Part shown: piece after piece, positions 17,162 to 25,042 of the stretch
How positions within the stretch are numbered: position 1 is the first letter of the stretch
Layout: each line of letters starts with the position of its first letter
Source: CAVVAY01 sp963746465
Lineage (GTDB): Bacteria; Actinomycetota; Actinomycetes; JACCUZ01
NCBI GenBank assembly: GCA_963746465.1
Contig: CAVVAY010000005.1
Coordinates: 1,054,001 to 1,118,000, forward strand
Direction: 5' to 3'
DNA: 64,000 bases
Notes under the pieces: generated by a model
Told to the model about the DNA's origin: nothing
Database searches by the model: none
Seen by the model: only the letters and a program-made list of their open reading frames with translations
Position numbers and translations under genes: made by a program

Positions 17162-18421
17162 TCAGGCTCCCGCCGCCTGCAGCCGGCCCCGCTCGTCCCG
17201 GCACCAGGCGGCCAGCAGACCTCGGTAGTGCGGGACGAACTCGTCGTGCTCGTGGGCGGGGAAGGTGCTCGTGACCGTCTCGACCAGCACCTCGTCGAAC
17301 TCAGCCGACTCGAAGTACTCGACAGCTACCTCGTCCAGGTCCGCCAGCCGGGAGGCGCAGAAGTCGCGGTAGCGCTCGGTGTCGAAGTGGTCGTCGGCCA
17401 GCACCGCGTAGGCCGCCACCTTCTCCTCGTACGACAGGTCGGTGCGGTCGGCGATCGTGAACCACGGCGCCGGGTCGACGTGCGAGACGGGAGCGCGGCC
17501 GGTCGCGGTGCAGAAGACCGACCACCGGAGCAGCGCCTTCATCGCCCACGGGAAGTAGTAGTGCAGCGAGGTGATGGCGACGTCCGGGCAGGCGTTCGCG
17601 TAGTCGATGGGGTGCACGTCGGTGCCGGCGACGAGGGTCTCGCAGGAGTTGAACTCCCAGCGGAAGAACGCGTTGACGATGCGCCCGATGTTCACGACCT
17701 CAGCGCCGGTCTCGGGGCTCAGGAAGTCGTGCGACACCGAGTACCGGGCGTGCATCGGCTGATCCGGGTTGAAGTTCATCACCATCGTCTCCGCGCCGAT
17801 CGACAGCGACCGGGCGAACACGTCGTACCCCTCGACCGAGGCCTGCAGGTGCATGAGCATCTCGCCGGACTCGTCGTACGCGCGGTGCAGCTCGCCGGGG
17901 TCCCGGATCCGGGAGACACCGACCCAGGCCCCGCCGTCGTACGGCTTCATGAACAGCGGGTACCCGACGCCGGCCGCCACCTGCTCGAGGTCGAACGACC
18001 GGTTGTAGCGCTCGGCGGTGTAGGCGTACTTGGCGTGGTCGACCGGGTTCTTGTAGGGCACCAGCGCGGTGGTCGGCACCTTCAGGCCCAGCCGCATCAT
18101 GGCGCAGTAGGCGGCGTGCTTCTCCATGGCCTGGAAGGTGAACGGCGAGTTGAGCAGGTAGACGTCGTCCATCAGCGCGACCTTCTTCAGCCACTCGCGC
18201 GGGTGGTAGTACCAGTAGGCGAGGCGGTCGATGACCAGGTCGTACGACGGCTCGTAGCGCAGGTCGAACGGCTCGACCGTGATCCGCTCGACGTCGTAGC
18301 TGTGGCCGGTCCCGGCGCCGTCCTCGACCCGGCCGAGCCGTCTCACCAGCTGCTCGAACACGGTGGGCCAGTCGTTCTCGGTACCGAGCAGCAGCCCGAT
18401 CAGGTGACGGGTGTCGGTCAC
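17162..18421 (-). CDS. ATP-grasp domain protein
   Basis: This 419-residue protein has a RimK-like ATP-grasp core: a preATP region (LIGLLLGTENDWPTVFEQLV), the ATP-binding lysine segment VGYPLFMKPYDGGAWVGVSR near residue 160, and an acidic metal-binding region around AGTDVHPIDYANACPDVAI. ATP-grasp ligases form amide or ester bonds through acyl phosphates. It ends 1 nt from the end of the GCS2-type ligase on the opposite strand. Two ligases of different folds side by side suggest a short peptide or a modified amino compound, but no precursor peptide is visible. The start is the first Met of MTDTRHLIG. Confidence 0.75.
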   Translation of the reverse strand: MTDTRHLIGLLLGTENDWPTVFEQLVRRLGRVEDGAGTGHSYDVERITVEPFDLRYEPSYDLVIDRLAYWYYHPREWLKKVALMDDVYLLNSPFTFQAMEKHAAYCAMMRLGLKVPTTALVPYKNPVDHAKYAYTAERYNRSFDLEQVAAGVGYPLFMKPYDGGAWVGVSRIRDPGELHRAYDESGEMLMHLQASVEGYDVFARSLSIGAETMVMNFNPDQPMHARYSVSHDFLSPETGAEVVNIGRIVNAFFRWEFNSCETLVAGTDVHPIDYANACPDVAITSLHYYFPWAMKALLRWSVFCTATGRAPVSHVDPAPWFTIADRTDLSYEEKVAAYAVLADDHFDTERYRDFCASRLADLDEVAVEYFESAEFDEVLVETVTSTFPAHEHDEFVPHYRGLLAAWCRDERGRLQAAGA

Positions 18422-18499
18422 GGGTCATTCCTTCCGCCGGTGCAGGCACCCTAGTGAGCGGCTCGTCACGCTGTCGACGCAGGTCGCTCCGCCTCGCCC

Positions 18500-18505
18500 T
18501 AGGGT
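18500..18505 (+). promoter_or_regulatory. -10 box TAGGGT of leaderless HipA-like gene
   Basis: TAGGGT is followed by 6 nt and GTG 18512, with no Shine-Dalgarno. The geometry argues for GTG 18512 over the in-frame GTG at 18506, which abuts the box. Confidence 0.55.
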
Positions 18506-18511
18506 GTGGAC

Positions 18512-19287
18512 GTGCTCGAAACGGTCACGGCCACCCGGTACGTCACCCCGTTGCGGGAGGGCGGCTCGCTGCCCGGCCTGATGGAGGCCGACGACCTCGG
18601 GACCTATGTGGTGAAGTTCACCGGGGCCGGGCAGGGGCGCAAGACCCTGGTGGCCGAGGTGATCTGCTCGCGGCTGGCCAAGGGGCTCGGGCTGGACACC
18701 CCGGACCTCGCGGTGGTGGAGGTGGACCCGGGGCTGGCGCCGGCCGAGCCGGACCAGGAGGTGCAGGACCTCCTGCGGGCCAGCCCTGGTCCCAACCTGG
18801 GCGTCGACTACCTGCCCGGTGCCCTGGACGTCGACGCCCGTGCCGTCGGCCGCGAGCTCGCGGCCCGGGTGCTGTGGTTCGACGCGCTGATCGGCAACGT
18901 CGACCGGTCCTGGCGCAACCCCAACATGCTGCTCTGGCACGGGCGGGTGCAGCTCATCGACCACGGCGCGGCGCTGATCTTCCACCACTCGTGGACCGGC
19001 CTCGAGGCGTCGGCAGCCAAGCCCTACGACGTGTCGACCCACGCCCTCGCCGGCGCCGGGGCCGGACATCGACGCGGCCGACGCGGAGCTGAGCCCGCTG
19101 GTGACGGCAGCGCTGCTCCAGGCCGCGGTCACCGACGTGCCCGATGTCTGGCTGGACGGCGAGCCGGGCTTCCCGACGGCGGAGGCGCTCCGGGACGCGT
19201 ACGTCGGTCAGCTGACCGCCCGGCTGGCAGCCAAGCGAGGCCTGGCTGTCCGGGCTGCGAGCGCTGCGCCAGGAGGCCGCGTCGTGA
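18512..19287 (+). CDS. HipA-like kinase domain protein (two frame breaks)
   Basis: About 258 residues related to the kinase half of HipA. Visible are an N-terminal strand region with TYVVKFTGAGQGRKTLVAEV (the ATP lysine), WFDALIGNVDRSWRNPNMLL (catalytic Asp and Asn) and VQLIDHGAALIF (metal-binding Asp). No HipB antitoxin is next to it, so this is the stand-alone HipA_2 type that pairs with DUF3037, not a classic toxin. The frame shifts at the GGGG run 19058-19061 (dropping one G gives GAGPDIDAADAELSP) and again near 19236. The corrected end is EALRQEAAS-type sequence with TGA 19285-19287, overlapping the next GTG start. Confidence 0.7.
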
Positions 19288-19673
19288 GCCGCGACCCGTT
19301 CGAGTACGCGGTGCTGCGGGTGGTGCCGCGGGTCGACCGCGGCGAGTCGATGAACGCCGGCGTGCTGCTGTACTGCCAGACCCGCGGCTTCGTCGGGGCC
19401 AGGGTGCACCTGGACGCCGACCGGCTCCGAGCGCTGGACCCGAGCGCCGACCCGCACGCTGTCGAGCACGCGCTGCACACTGCGGCAGGGATCTGTGACG
19501 GTGCCTCGGCGGCCGGCCCGGCGGGGGAGGAGGACCCGGGTCGCCGGTTCCGGTGGCTCACCGCGCCGCGCAGCACGGTCGTCCAGCCCGGTCCGGTGCA
19601 CACCGGCCTGACCGGGGACCCGGAGGCCGAGCTGGACCGGTTGCTACGACTGCTGGTCCTGCCGATCGCCTGA
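19284..19673 (+). CDS. DUF3037 family protein
   Basis: This 129-residue protein contains DPFEYAVLRVVPRVDRGE, AGVLLYCQTRGFVGARV and a GRRFRWLTAPRSTVVQPGPVHTG stretch, the pattern of DUF3037. The family is regularly found directly after HipA-like kinases, as here, where the GTG start overlaps the corrected HipA stop (GTGA). No biochemical function is established. Because of the upstream frame break it reads continuously with the end of the kinase frame, but the GTGA overlap and family length support a separate start at 19284. Confidence 0.7.
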   Translation: MSRDPFEYAVLRVVPRVDRGESMNAGVLLYCQTRGFVGARVHLDADRLRALDPSADPHAVEHALHTAAGICDGASAAGPAGEEDPGRRFRWLTAPRSTVVQPGPVHTGLTGDPEAELDRLLRLLVLPIA

Positions 19674-19724
19674 TAAGACCGGCAGCAACGCTCTAGCCTG
19701 CCGGTCGACGAGGGGGGGCTGGGG

Positions 19725-20051
19725 ATGCGGTCGGCACGTGGGGTAGCGGTAGTCGCCGCCGTGGTGATGGCGGTTCTCGAGGTGATCGATGCGCCCACCC
19801 TGGAGGCGCCGGCGATCGCCCTCGTCTTCGCCGCCTTGTTCCTCCTCGGGGCCTGGCTCAGCCACCGTGGTGGGCGCATCGGCCCGGGGCTGCTCGTCGT
19901 CCTGTCGGTGATCGAGGTGGTGTTCCTGCCGACGTACGAGCGGAACAACTCCTTCGACTGGACGATCCAGGCCGCGGTCGGCGTCGCAGCTGGTGTCTGC
20001 CTCGTCGCCGCGGCGCTGGTGCTGGTCGTTCAGATCAGACGGGGCAGGTGA
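19725..20051 (+). CDS. Small three- or four-helix membrane protein
   Basis: A 108-residue protein made almost entirely of hydrophobic segments (GVAVVAAVVMAVLEVI, IALVFAALFLLGAWL, GLLVVLSVIEVVFLP, AVGVAAGVCLVAAALVLVV), ending in QIRRGR. ATG 19725 follows a G-rich ribosome-binding stretch, and a TAGCCT box at 19694-19699 could be the promoter. It overlaps the convergent esterase by 22 nt. No family is recognised; it resembles the many small actinobacterial membrane proteins of unknown function. Confidence 0.6.
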   Translation: MRSARGVAVVAAVVMAVLEVIDAPTLEAPAIALVFAALFLLGAWLSHRGGRIGPGLLVVLSVIEVVFLPTYERNNSFDWTIQAAVGVAAGVCLVAAALVLVVQIRRGR

Positions 20052-20773
20052 TGCGCCGCCTGCCGCTGCCAGGACGGCCAGTCGTGCGGGACGTCGTGGC
20101 CCCAGACGTCGAGCTCGTGCGAGATCCCCTTGGCGGCCAGCACCTCGGCGAACGCCAGCGTGCTCGGCAGCGCCCGAGTGGGGTCGACCTCCCACGAGCC
20201 CTGCCCGACGACGAGCACCAGGTGCACGGACCGGCGTAGCCAGTCGAGGTGGTCGCCGTGCAGGTTGGCCACGTAGTCCATCGGGTTGTGGAAGTACCCC
20301 GCGTCACCCTGGTCGCCCCACGCGTGCCACTTCGTCGGGTCATAGGAACCGGACAGGCACAGGGCGCGAGGGAACACGTGCGCGTGCCGGAGGGCGATGT
20401 TCGCGGCGTGGTACCCGCCGAGGCTGCAGCCCATCGCCGTGATCGGGGTCAGCCCTCCGCAGTCGTCATGGACGAAGGGCACCGCCTGCTCGAGCACCCA
20501 CCGCTCGTACCAGTCGTGCCGGGAGGCGCGTTCCTCGAGCGGCAGTGACGTGTCGGACCAGGTGTCGGCGTCGGCCGAGTCGACGCAGTAGAGCTTGAGG
20601 CGCCCGGCGTCCAGCAGCCATCGCACGGACTCGACCATGCCGTTGTTCTCGAAGTCCCAGGCCTGCCCGGCCTCGGACGGGAAGACCAGCACCGGCGTGC
20701 CCCAGTGGCCGTAGGTCACCACCTGGCCGCGCCACCCGCTGGCCGGCGACGTGAGCTCGACGACGCGGGTCAT
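20030..20773 (-). CDS. Alpha/beta-hydrolase esterase family protein
   Basis: This 247-residue protein resembles the esterase-D-like family: GTPVLVFPSEAGQAWDFENNG near the N terminus, the nucleophile elbow GCSLGG (serine near residue 125), and the late GHDVPHDWPSW with the catalytic His. The start is ATG 20773, where the conserved MTRVVELTSP begins; it overlaps the preceding esterase stop (ATGA). The substrate is unknown. The coupling to an enterochelin-esterase-like protein and the nearness of two ligases suggest hydrolysis or trimming in the same small-molecule pathway, which is inference. Confidence 0.75.
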   Translation of the reverse strand: MTRVVELTSPASGWRGQVVTYGHWGTPVLVFPSEAGQAWDFENNGMVESVRWLLDAGRLKLYCVDSADADTWSDTSLPLEERASRHDWYERWVLEQAVPFVHDDCGGLTPITAMGCSLGGYHAANIALRHAHVFPRALCLSGSYDPTKWHAWGDQGDAGYFHNPMDYVANLHGDHLDWLRRSVHLVLVVGQGSWEVDPTRALPSTLAFAEVLAAKGISHELDVWGHDVPHDWPSWQRQAAHHLPRLI

Positions 20774-21861
20774 CGGAGACCTTGCGGTGCGGGGCTCTCG
20801 CGCCGGGCGACCTCGCGCAGCAGCCCGGTGAGCCACGGGTCGAAGGCGTCCCGCCATGCCGTGTAGCTGTGCACGTCGCGCACCTCGCGAAGCGTCACGT
20901 CGTAGCCCTGGGCCGAGAGCGCCCGCGCCATGATCCGGTTGTTGGCGAGATTCTCCTCCAGGGCACCGCAGGTCATGACCGTGGGCACCGGTGCGGGGTG
21001 CCGGTCGGCCCGCAGGATCGCGTCGACGCTGCGCACGATCCGCTGGTAGCGCTCGAACCGGCGTTCGTGCGCGTCATGGCGGGGATGGAAGAACGACCCG
21101 GACTGCAGGAACAGCGCGTTCAGGCAGCTGGCGTTCTGGCGCTGCGCGTGCAGCATCGCCAACGCGCCGAGACTCGCGCCGACACCGACAACGGCCGTGG
21201 TGACGACCTCGGACCGCAGCCGGGGGAGGACCGCCAGGCAGAGGGCCCGGGTGTATGGCCCATCCGCCGAGTAGCGCTCGTCCCGGTGACCGGGCCCGAG
21301 CAGCGCGGCACGGACAGGTGGCAGGTCGCCGGAGGCCTCCAGCGACGACAGATACTTCGTGAGCCCGGCCAGCTCGTCGTACTCCGGTCCGTCGTGCACC
21401 AGGAGCAGCAGCGCCGGCGTGTCGTCGTCGAGGCCGTCGGGGGACCACAGGGTGACGGGCACCTCGGCCTCGAGGGAGCGTGGGGCGACAAGGATGTCGC
21501 GCCGGCTGCCCGGGGCGCCGGGACGGCCCAGCCAGCCGGGTGCGGTGTACCCCGGGAGCTCCAGCACCGACTTGTCGCCGAACGCGCCCGCCACCCTGGA
21601 GGGGTTCGCGGGGTCGGGCAGCGACTCGGTACGTCCGTCTGCCGAGGTGACCTGGAAGAGGTACTCCATCCGGTCGACGTCCGGCCGCTCGATCACCAGC
21701 ACCCAGCCGTTGCTGTCGCGGTGAAAGTCGAGGCGCTCACCCGGGATCCGGACCTCCTGGTACAGGCGCACCGAGCGCAGCGCCTCGTCCGGGTCGTCGA
21801 GCCGGAAGGTCACGGTCCGCTCGTCGACCGCAGGCCCTCGGTGGGTCGGCTCGGCAGGCAC
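20770..21861 (-). CDS. Enterochelin-esterase-like alpha/beta hydrolase
   Basis: This 363-residue two-domain protein has an N-terminal beta-sandwich (RTVTFRLDDPDEALRSVRLY and MEYLFQVTSADGRTE) like that of Fes, and a C-terminal hydrolase with VGVGASLGALAML as the nucleophile elbow, GALEENLANNRIMA, and a final histidine in VRDVHSYTAWRDAF. Fes enzymes cleave siderophore esters, but no siderophore genes are nearby. The start is GTG 21861, 6 nt after a TAAGGT box, so the message is probably leaderless. It is followed without a gap by the second esterase. Confidence 0.75.
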   Translation of the reverse strand: MPAEPTHRGPAVDERTVTFRLDDPDEALRSVRLYQEVRIPGERLDFHRDSNGWVLVIERPDVDRMEYLFQVTSADGRTESLPDPANPSRVAGAFGDKSVLELPGYTAPGWLGRPGAPGSRRDILVAPRSLEAEVPVTLWSPDGLDDDTPALLLLVHDGPEYDELAGLTKYLSSLEASGDLPPVRAALLGPGHRDERYSADGPYTRALCLAVLPRLRSEVVTTAVVGVGASLGALAMLHAQRQNASCLNALFLQSGSFFHPRHDAHERRFERYQRIVRSVDAILRADRHPAPVPTVMTCGALEENLANNRIMARALSAQGYDVTLREVRDVHSYTAWRDAFDPWLTGLLREVARRESPAPQGLR

Positions 21862-21867
21862 TCCGAC

Positions 21868-21873
21868 ACCTTA
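21868..21873 (-). promoter_or_regulatory. -10 box TAAGGT of leaderless esterase operon
   Basis: TAAGGT, 6 nt, then GTG 21861 on the minus strand; no Shine-Dalgarno. Confidence 0.55.
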
Positions 21874-21934
21874 GGGGCGGGAGAAGCGAGCCAGCCGCCG
21901 ACCTGCCGCGGAGTCGGTGACCAGCGCCGGCACG

Positions 21935-22990
21935 TCAGAGCAGGGAGAGCTGCGCGGGAGGCTCGGCGGCCGGTGGCGCTGCCGTCGTACGGACGGGCCG
22001 CTCGTGACCGGTGCGCCAGCGGGCGACGCGCTCCCGGCCGACGCCGTGGGCAGCGGCCAGCTCTCGCACCGTCGCGGTGATGCGGTCCTGGTAGGCCTTG
22101 GGCGCGTACGACCGCGGGCCGTACAGCTCGGCGTAGCGGGGGAGGACGTCGGGCCGCTCGCGGGCCAGCCAGGCCTGCCACCACTCCCGGGCGCCGGGAC
22201 GCAGGTGCAGCACGATCGGAGACACGTAGCTCGCACCGCTGGCCGCGATCGCAGCCACCGTCTCGTCGAGCTGCTCCTCGGAATCGGTGAGGAACGGCAG
22301 CACCGGCGCCATCAGGACGCCGGTGGGGATGCCGGCGTCAGTGAGTCGGCGCACCACCTCGAGCCGGCGTGCGGGCGGTGGAGCGCCGGGCTCGACCCGG
22401 CGCCGGAGGTCGCGGTCGACCGAGCCGACGGACAACGCAGCCGACACCTCGGTCACGGCGGCGGCCGCGCTGAGCAGGTCCAGGTCACGCAGGATCAGCG
22501 CGCCCTTGGTGAGGATCGAGAACGGGTTCGCCGCCTCGGTCAGCGCGGGGATGATCTCGCGCATCAGCCGGTAGCGGCCCTCGACCCGCTGGTAGCAGTC
22601 GACGTTGGTGCCCATCGCGACGTGCTCGCCGCGCCAGGACGGCCGGCGAAGCTCGCGGCGCAGGACCGCGGCGACGTTGGTCTTCACCACGATCTGCGAG
22701 TCGAAGTCGTGGCCCGAGTCGAGGTCGAGGTACTCGTGCGTCTTCCTGGCGAAGCAATAGACGCACGACATTCCGCATCCCCTATAGGGATTGATCGTCC
22801 AGCGGAACGGCACCCGGGACGCCTCGGGCACCTTGTTCAGCGCGCTGCGGCAGGTCACCTCGTGGAAGGTCATGCCGGCGAACTCGGGGGTGTCGAAGGT
22901 CCGCGTGACGGCACCGCGGGGGAGCAGCGGCAAAGCCCCGTCGGGTGCCGCCGTCCCCTCGTCGGTCAGCCGCAGCTCGTCCCACCGCAT
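21935..22990 (-). CDS. Radical SAM protein, Rv2578c family
   Basis: This 351-residue protein related to spore-photoproduct-lyase-like radical SAM enzymes has the cluster motif CGMSCVYC (Cx3CxxC) within TINPYRGCGMSCVYCFARKT. Other family segments are MGTNVDCYQRVEGRYRLMR and FSILTKGALILRDLDLL. The mycobacterial relative is Rv2578c. The start is ATG 22990 (MRWDELRL), only 8 nt from a LexA-type box, so SOS control is expected and a DNA-repair role is plausible. The C terminus is Pro/Ala-rich and ends QLSLL, which looks like a sliding-clamp-binding motif (QxxLL); this is my reading, not a tested fact. Confidence 0.82.
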   Translation of the reverse strand: MRWDELRLTDEGTAAPDGALPLLPRGAVTRTFDTPEFAGMTFHEVTCRSALNKVPEASRVPFRWTINPYRGCGMSCVYCFARKTHEYLDLDSGHDFDSQIVVKTNVAAVLRRELRRPSWRGEHVAMGTNVDCYQRVEGRYRLMREIIPALTEAANPFSILTKGALILRDLDLLSAAAAVTEVSAALSVGSVDRDLRRRVEPGAPPPARRLEVVRRLTDAGIPTGVLMAPVLPFLTDSEEQLDETVAAIAASGASYVSPIVLHLRPGAREWWQAWLARERPDVLPRYAELYGPRSYAPKAYQDRITATVRELAAAHGVGRERVARWRTGHERPVRTTAAPPAAEPPAQLSLL

Positions 22991-22998
22991 GCTGGCAT

Positions 22999-23014
22999 TA
23001 GAACACCTGTTCGA
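22999..23014 (-). promoter_or_regulatory. LexA-binding SOS box
   Basis: On the minus strand the sequence is TCGAAC-AGGT-GTTCTA, which matches the mycobacterial SOS consensus TCGAAC(A/G)NNNGTT(C/T)GA at all but one position. It lies 8 nt before the ATG of the radical SAM gene, so LexA would sit over the promoter or start. Confidence 0.72.
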
Positions 23015-23041
23015 ACTCCGGAGCAAGGACCTAGAGCCAGG

Positions 23042-23248
23042 TCAGCGGCGGGCCGGCTCGGCGTCGCCCGGCGTGGAGTCGGCCTCTGGCTGGTCCTGGT
23101 CGTCCTTGGCCTCCTTCCAGGCCCGCTTGAGTATCTGGAACCATCCGCGCTCCGGGATGTCGCGAGGGCGCTCGGCGTCACCGCCGGGAACGCCCGCCGC
23201 TGGTCGTTCGCGGTCTCGCAGGTCGATGTCGGCAGGTCGAGCGCTCAT
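23042..23248 (-). CDS. Short protein resembling the N terminus of YihY/BrkB proteins
   Basis: A 68-residue product starting MSARPADIDL and containing RGWFQILKRAWKEAKDD, which is like the cytosolic segment just before the first membrane helix in YihY/BrkB-family proteins. The rest is Asp/Glu/Pro-rich and it stops at EPARR without any membrane segment. It may be a remnant of a YihY gene or an independent small protein. It is co-directional with the radical SAM gene and ends 51 nt upstream of it. Confidence that it is expressed is modest. Confidence 0.4.
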   Translation of the reverse strand: MSARPADIDLRDRERPAAGVPGGDAERPRDIPERGWFQILKRAWKEAKDDQDQPEADSTPGDAEPARR

Positions 23249-23311
23249 GGCACACCGGTCGCCGCTCCTGCGTCCCCCCAACGCAGCAGCTAGTTTTGCT
23301 CGGAGACCCGA

Positions 23312-23338
23312 TGTCGAGAATCCCCGGCCAGCGTCGTC
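23312..23338 (+). promoter_or_regulatory. ECF42-type promoter TGTCGA-N17-CGTC
   Basis: TGTCGA at 23312-23317 and CGTC at 23335-23338 are separated by 17 nt, 50 nt before the DGPF gene. ECF42 sigma factors are reported to use a TGTCGA -35 element with a CG(A/T)C -10 element. The same arrangement recurs at 24964-24990. Confidence 0.6.
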
Positions 23339-23388
23339 TCAGGTGCGTGCGCGGCCACTGTGGTCGCCCCCTACCGAAGGAGACACCC

Positions 23389-23799
23389 ATGGCCAAGTAC
23401 CTGCTGCTCAAGCACTACCGGGGCGGTCCGGCTCCCGTCGTGGACATCGACCCGATGGACCAGTGGGCGCCGGCCGACGTCGACGCCCACGTCCAGTGGA
23501 TGCGCGACTTCGCGACCCAGCTCGAGGAGAAGGGCGAGTTCGTGAACCACCAGGCCCTGTCCCCGGAGGGCACCTTCGTCCGTTTCGGCGGCGAGGGCCG
23601 CCCGCCGGTCACCGACGGCCCTTTCGCGGAGACCAAGGACTTGATCGCCGGCTGGCTGGTCATCGACGTGGAGACGTACGAGCGAGCCGTCGAGGTGGCG
23701 GGGGAGTACTCCGCCGCGCCGGGCCCGGACGGCAAGCCGATCTGCGAATGGCTGGAAGTACGTCCCTTCTACGGCTCCCCGTCCTGCATCTCGGAGTGA
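23389..23799 (+). CDS. YCII/DGPF domain protein
   Basis: This 136-residue protein of the YCII-related family carries the eponymous DGPF motif (RPPVTDGPFAETKDLIAGW, near residue 70). DGPF proteins are the standard genomic partners of ECF42 sigma factors, and here the stop overlaps the sigma gene start (GTGA). GAAGGAG lies 6 nt before ATG 23389. The biochemical function of the family is not settled; the co-expression suggests an input or output protein of the ECF42 circuit. Confidence 0.85.
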   Translation: MAKYLLLKHYRGGPAPVVDIDPMDQWAPADVDAHVQWMRDFATQLEEKGEFVNHQALSPEGTFVRFGGEGRPPVTDGPFAETKDLIAGWLVIDVETYERAVEVAGEYSAAPGPDGKPICEWLEVRPFYGSPSCISE

Positions 23800-24941
23800 A
23801 CGAACGACTGCTGCGGGAGCTGATTCCCGCGGTCACCGGTGTCCTCGTCCGTCGCGGAGCAGACTTCGCGACGGCCGAGGACGCCGTGCAGGACGCGCTG
23901 CTGCGGGCGCTGGCCACCTGGCCGACCGAGCCGCCGGCAGATCCGAAAGGCTGGTTGATCACGGCCGCGTGGCACAAGTTCCTGGACGCGACCCGGTCGG
24001 AGAGCTCTCGGCTCGCCCGCGAGGCGCGGGTCGCGGCCGAGCCGCCGCCGGGCCCGGCCGAGGACACGGGCGACACTTTGCAGCTCTACTTCCTGTGCGC
24101 CCACCCGTCGCTCACGCCGGCTTCCGCGGTGGCCCTCACGCTGCGGGCCGTGGGCGGGCTGACGACCCGCCAGATCGCGGAGGCGTACCTGGTGCCCGAG
24201 GCCACCATGGCTCAGCGCATCAGCCGGGCCAAGCGCATGGTCTCAGGCGTGCGCTTCGACGAACCCGGAGACGTGGCCACCGTCCTGCGGGTGCTCTACC
24301 TGGTCTTCAACGAGGGCTACAGCGGCGAGGTCGACCTCGCCGACGAGGCGATCCGGCTGACCCGCCAGGTGAGGTCGATGACCGACGTCGAGGAGGTGTC
24401 CGGTCTGCTCGCTTTGATGCTGCTGCACCATGCGCGCCGCGCCGCGCGCACAACACGTGGCGGCGCGCTCGTCCCGCTGGCGGCACAGGACCGGTCGCGG
24501 TGGGACACCGGTCTGATCGCCGAGGGCGTGTCGATCCTGCAACCGGCGCTGGCGCGTGACCGGCTCGGCGAGTACCAGGTGCAGGCCGCCATCGCCGCGC
24601 TGCACGCCGACGCGCAGACGGTGGACGAGACCGACTGGGTGCAGATCGTGGAGTGGTACGACGAGCTCGAGCGCCTCACGGACAACCCCGTCGTTCGACT
24701 GAACCGGGCCGTCGCGGTGGGGGAGGCGGACGGGGCACACGCCGGCCTGGCCGCGCTCGACCAGGTGGATCGTGCGGTTCCCCGGTACCAGGCTGCCGAG
24801 GCGTACCTCCGGGAGCGGACAGGCGACCTCGCGCTCGCGGCTCGGTTGTACGCCGACGCGGCCCGATCAGCCACCAACCTCGCCGAGCGCGACCACCTCA
24901 CCCGGCAGGCAGCTCGGCTCAACGGGTTGGTTCGAGGCTGA
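23796..24941 (+). CDS. ECF42-type sigma factor with C-terminal extension
   Basis: This 381-residue sigma factor has region 2 (DFATAEDAVQDALLRALATW, DPKGWLITAAWHKFLDATR), region 4 (GLTTRQIAEAYLVPEATMAQ, then RISRAKRMV) and then about 200 residues of helical, TPR-like extension (VLRVLYLVFNEGYSGE, NPVVRLNRAVAVGEADG, YLRERTGDLALAARLYADAA). This extension plus the adjacent DGPF gene defines the ECF42 group, in which the extension replaces a separate anti-sigma factor. No anti-sigma gene is present. A TGTCGA-N17-CGTC promoter precedes the operon, so positive autoregulation is likely. Confidence 0.87.
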   Translation: MNERLLRELIPAVTGVLVRRGADFATAEDAVQDALLRALATWPTEPPADPKGWLITAAWHKFLDATRSESSRLAREARVAAEPPPGPAEDTGDTLQLYFLCAHPSLTPASAVALTLRAVGGLTTRQIAEAYLVPEATMAQRISRAKRMVSGVRFDEPGDVATVLRVLYLVFNEGYSGEVDLADEAIRLTRQVRSMTDVEEVSGLLALMLLHHARRAARTTRGGALVPLAAQDRSRWDTGLIAEGVSILQPALARDRLGEYQVQAAIAALHADAQTVDETDWVQIVEWYDELERLTDNPVVRLNRAVAVGEADGAHAGLAALDQVDRAVPRYQAAEAYLRERTGDLALAARLYADAARSATNLAERDHLTRQAARLNGLVRG

Positions 24942-24963
24942 CGCGAACTGGTCCCGGGATCGA

Positions 24964-24990
24964 TGTCGAGAACTCGTCGCCGGCGCCGTC
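24964..24990 (+). promoter_or_regulatory. Second ECF42-type promoter TGTCGA-N17-CGTC
   Basis: TGTCGA 24964-24969 and CGTC 24987-24990 have the same 17 nt spacing as the copy upstream of the sigma operon, and both are preceded by CGA. It stands 52 nt before the FMN split-barrel gene, which makes that gene a likely target of the sigma factor. Confidence 0.58.
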
Positions 24991-25042
24991 CCCGACGTGA
25001 ACGCGGCCAGCAGGGCCGCAGCACGACGGAAGGTGACGACGC

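Noticed and set aside
18512..19673. HipBA toxin-antitoxin module
   Set aside because: No HipB-type DNA-binding gene is adjacent; the partner is DUF3037.
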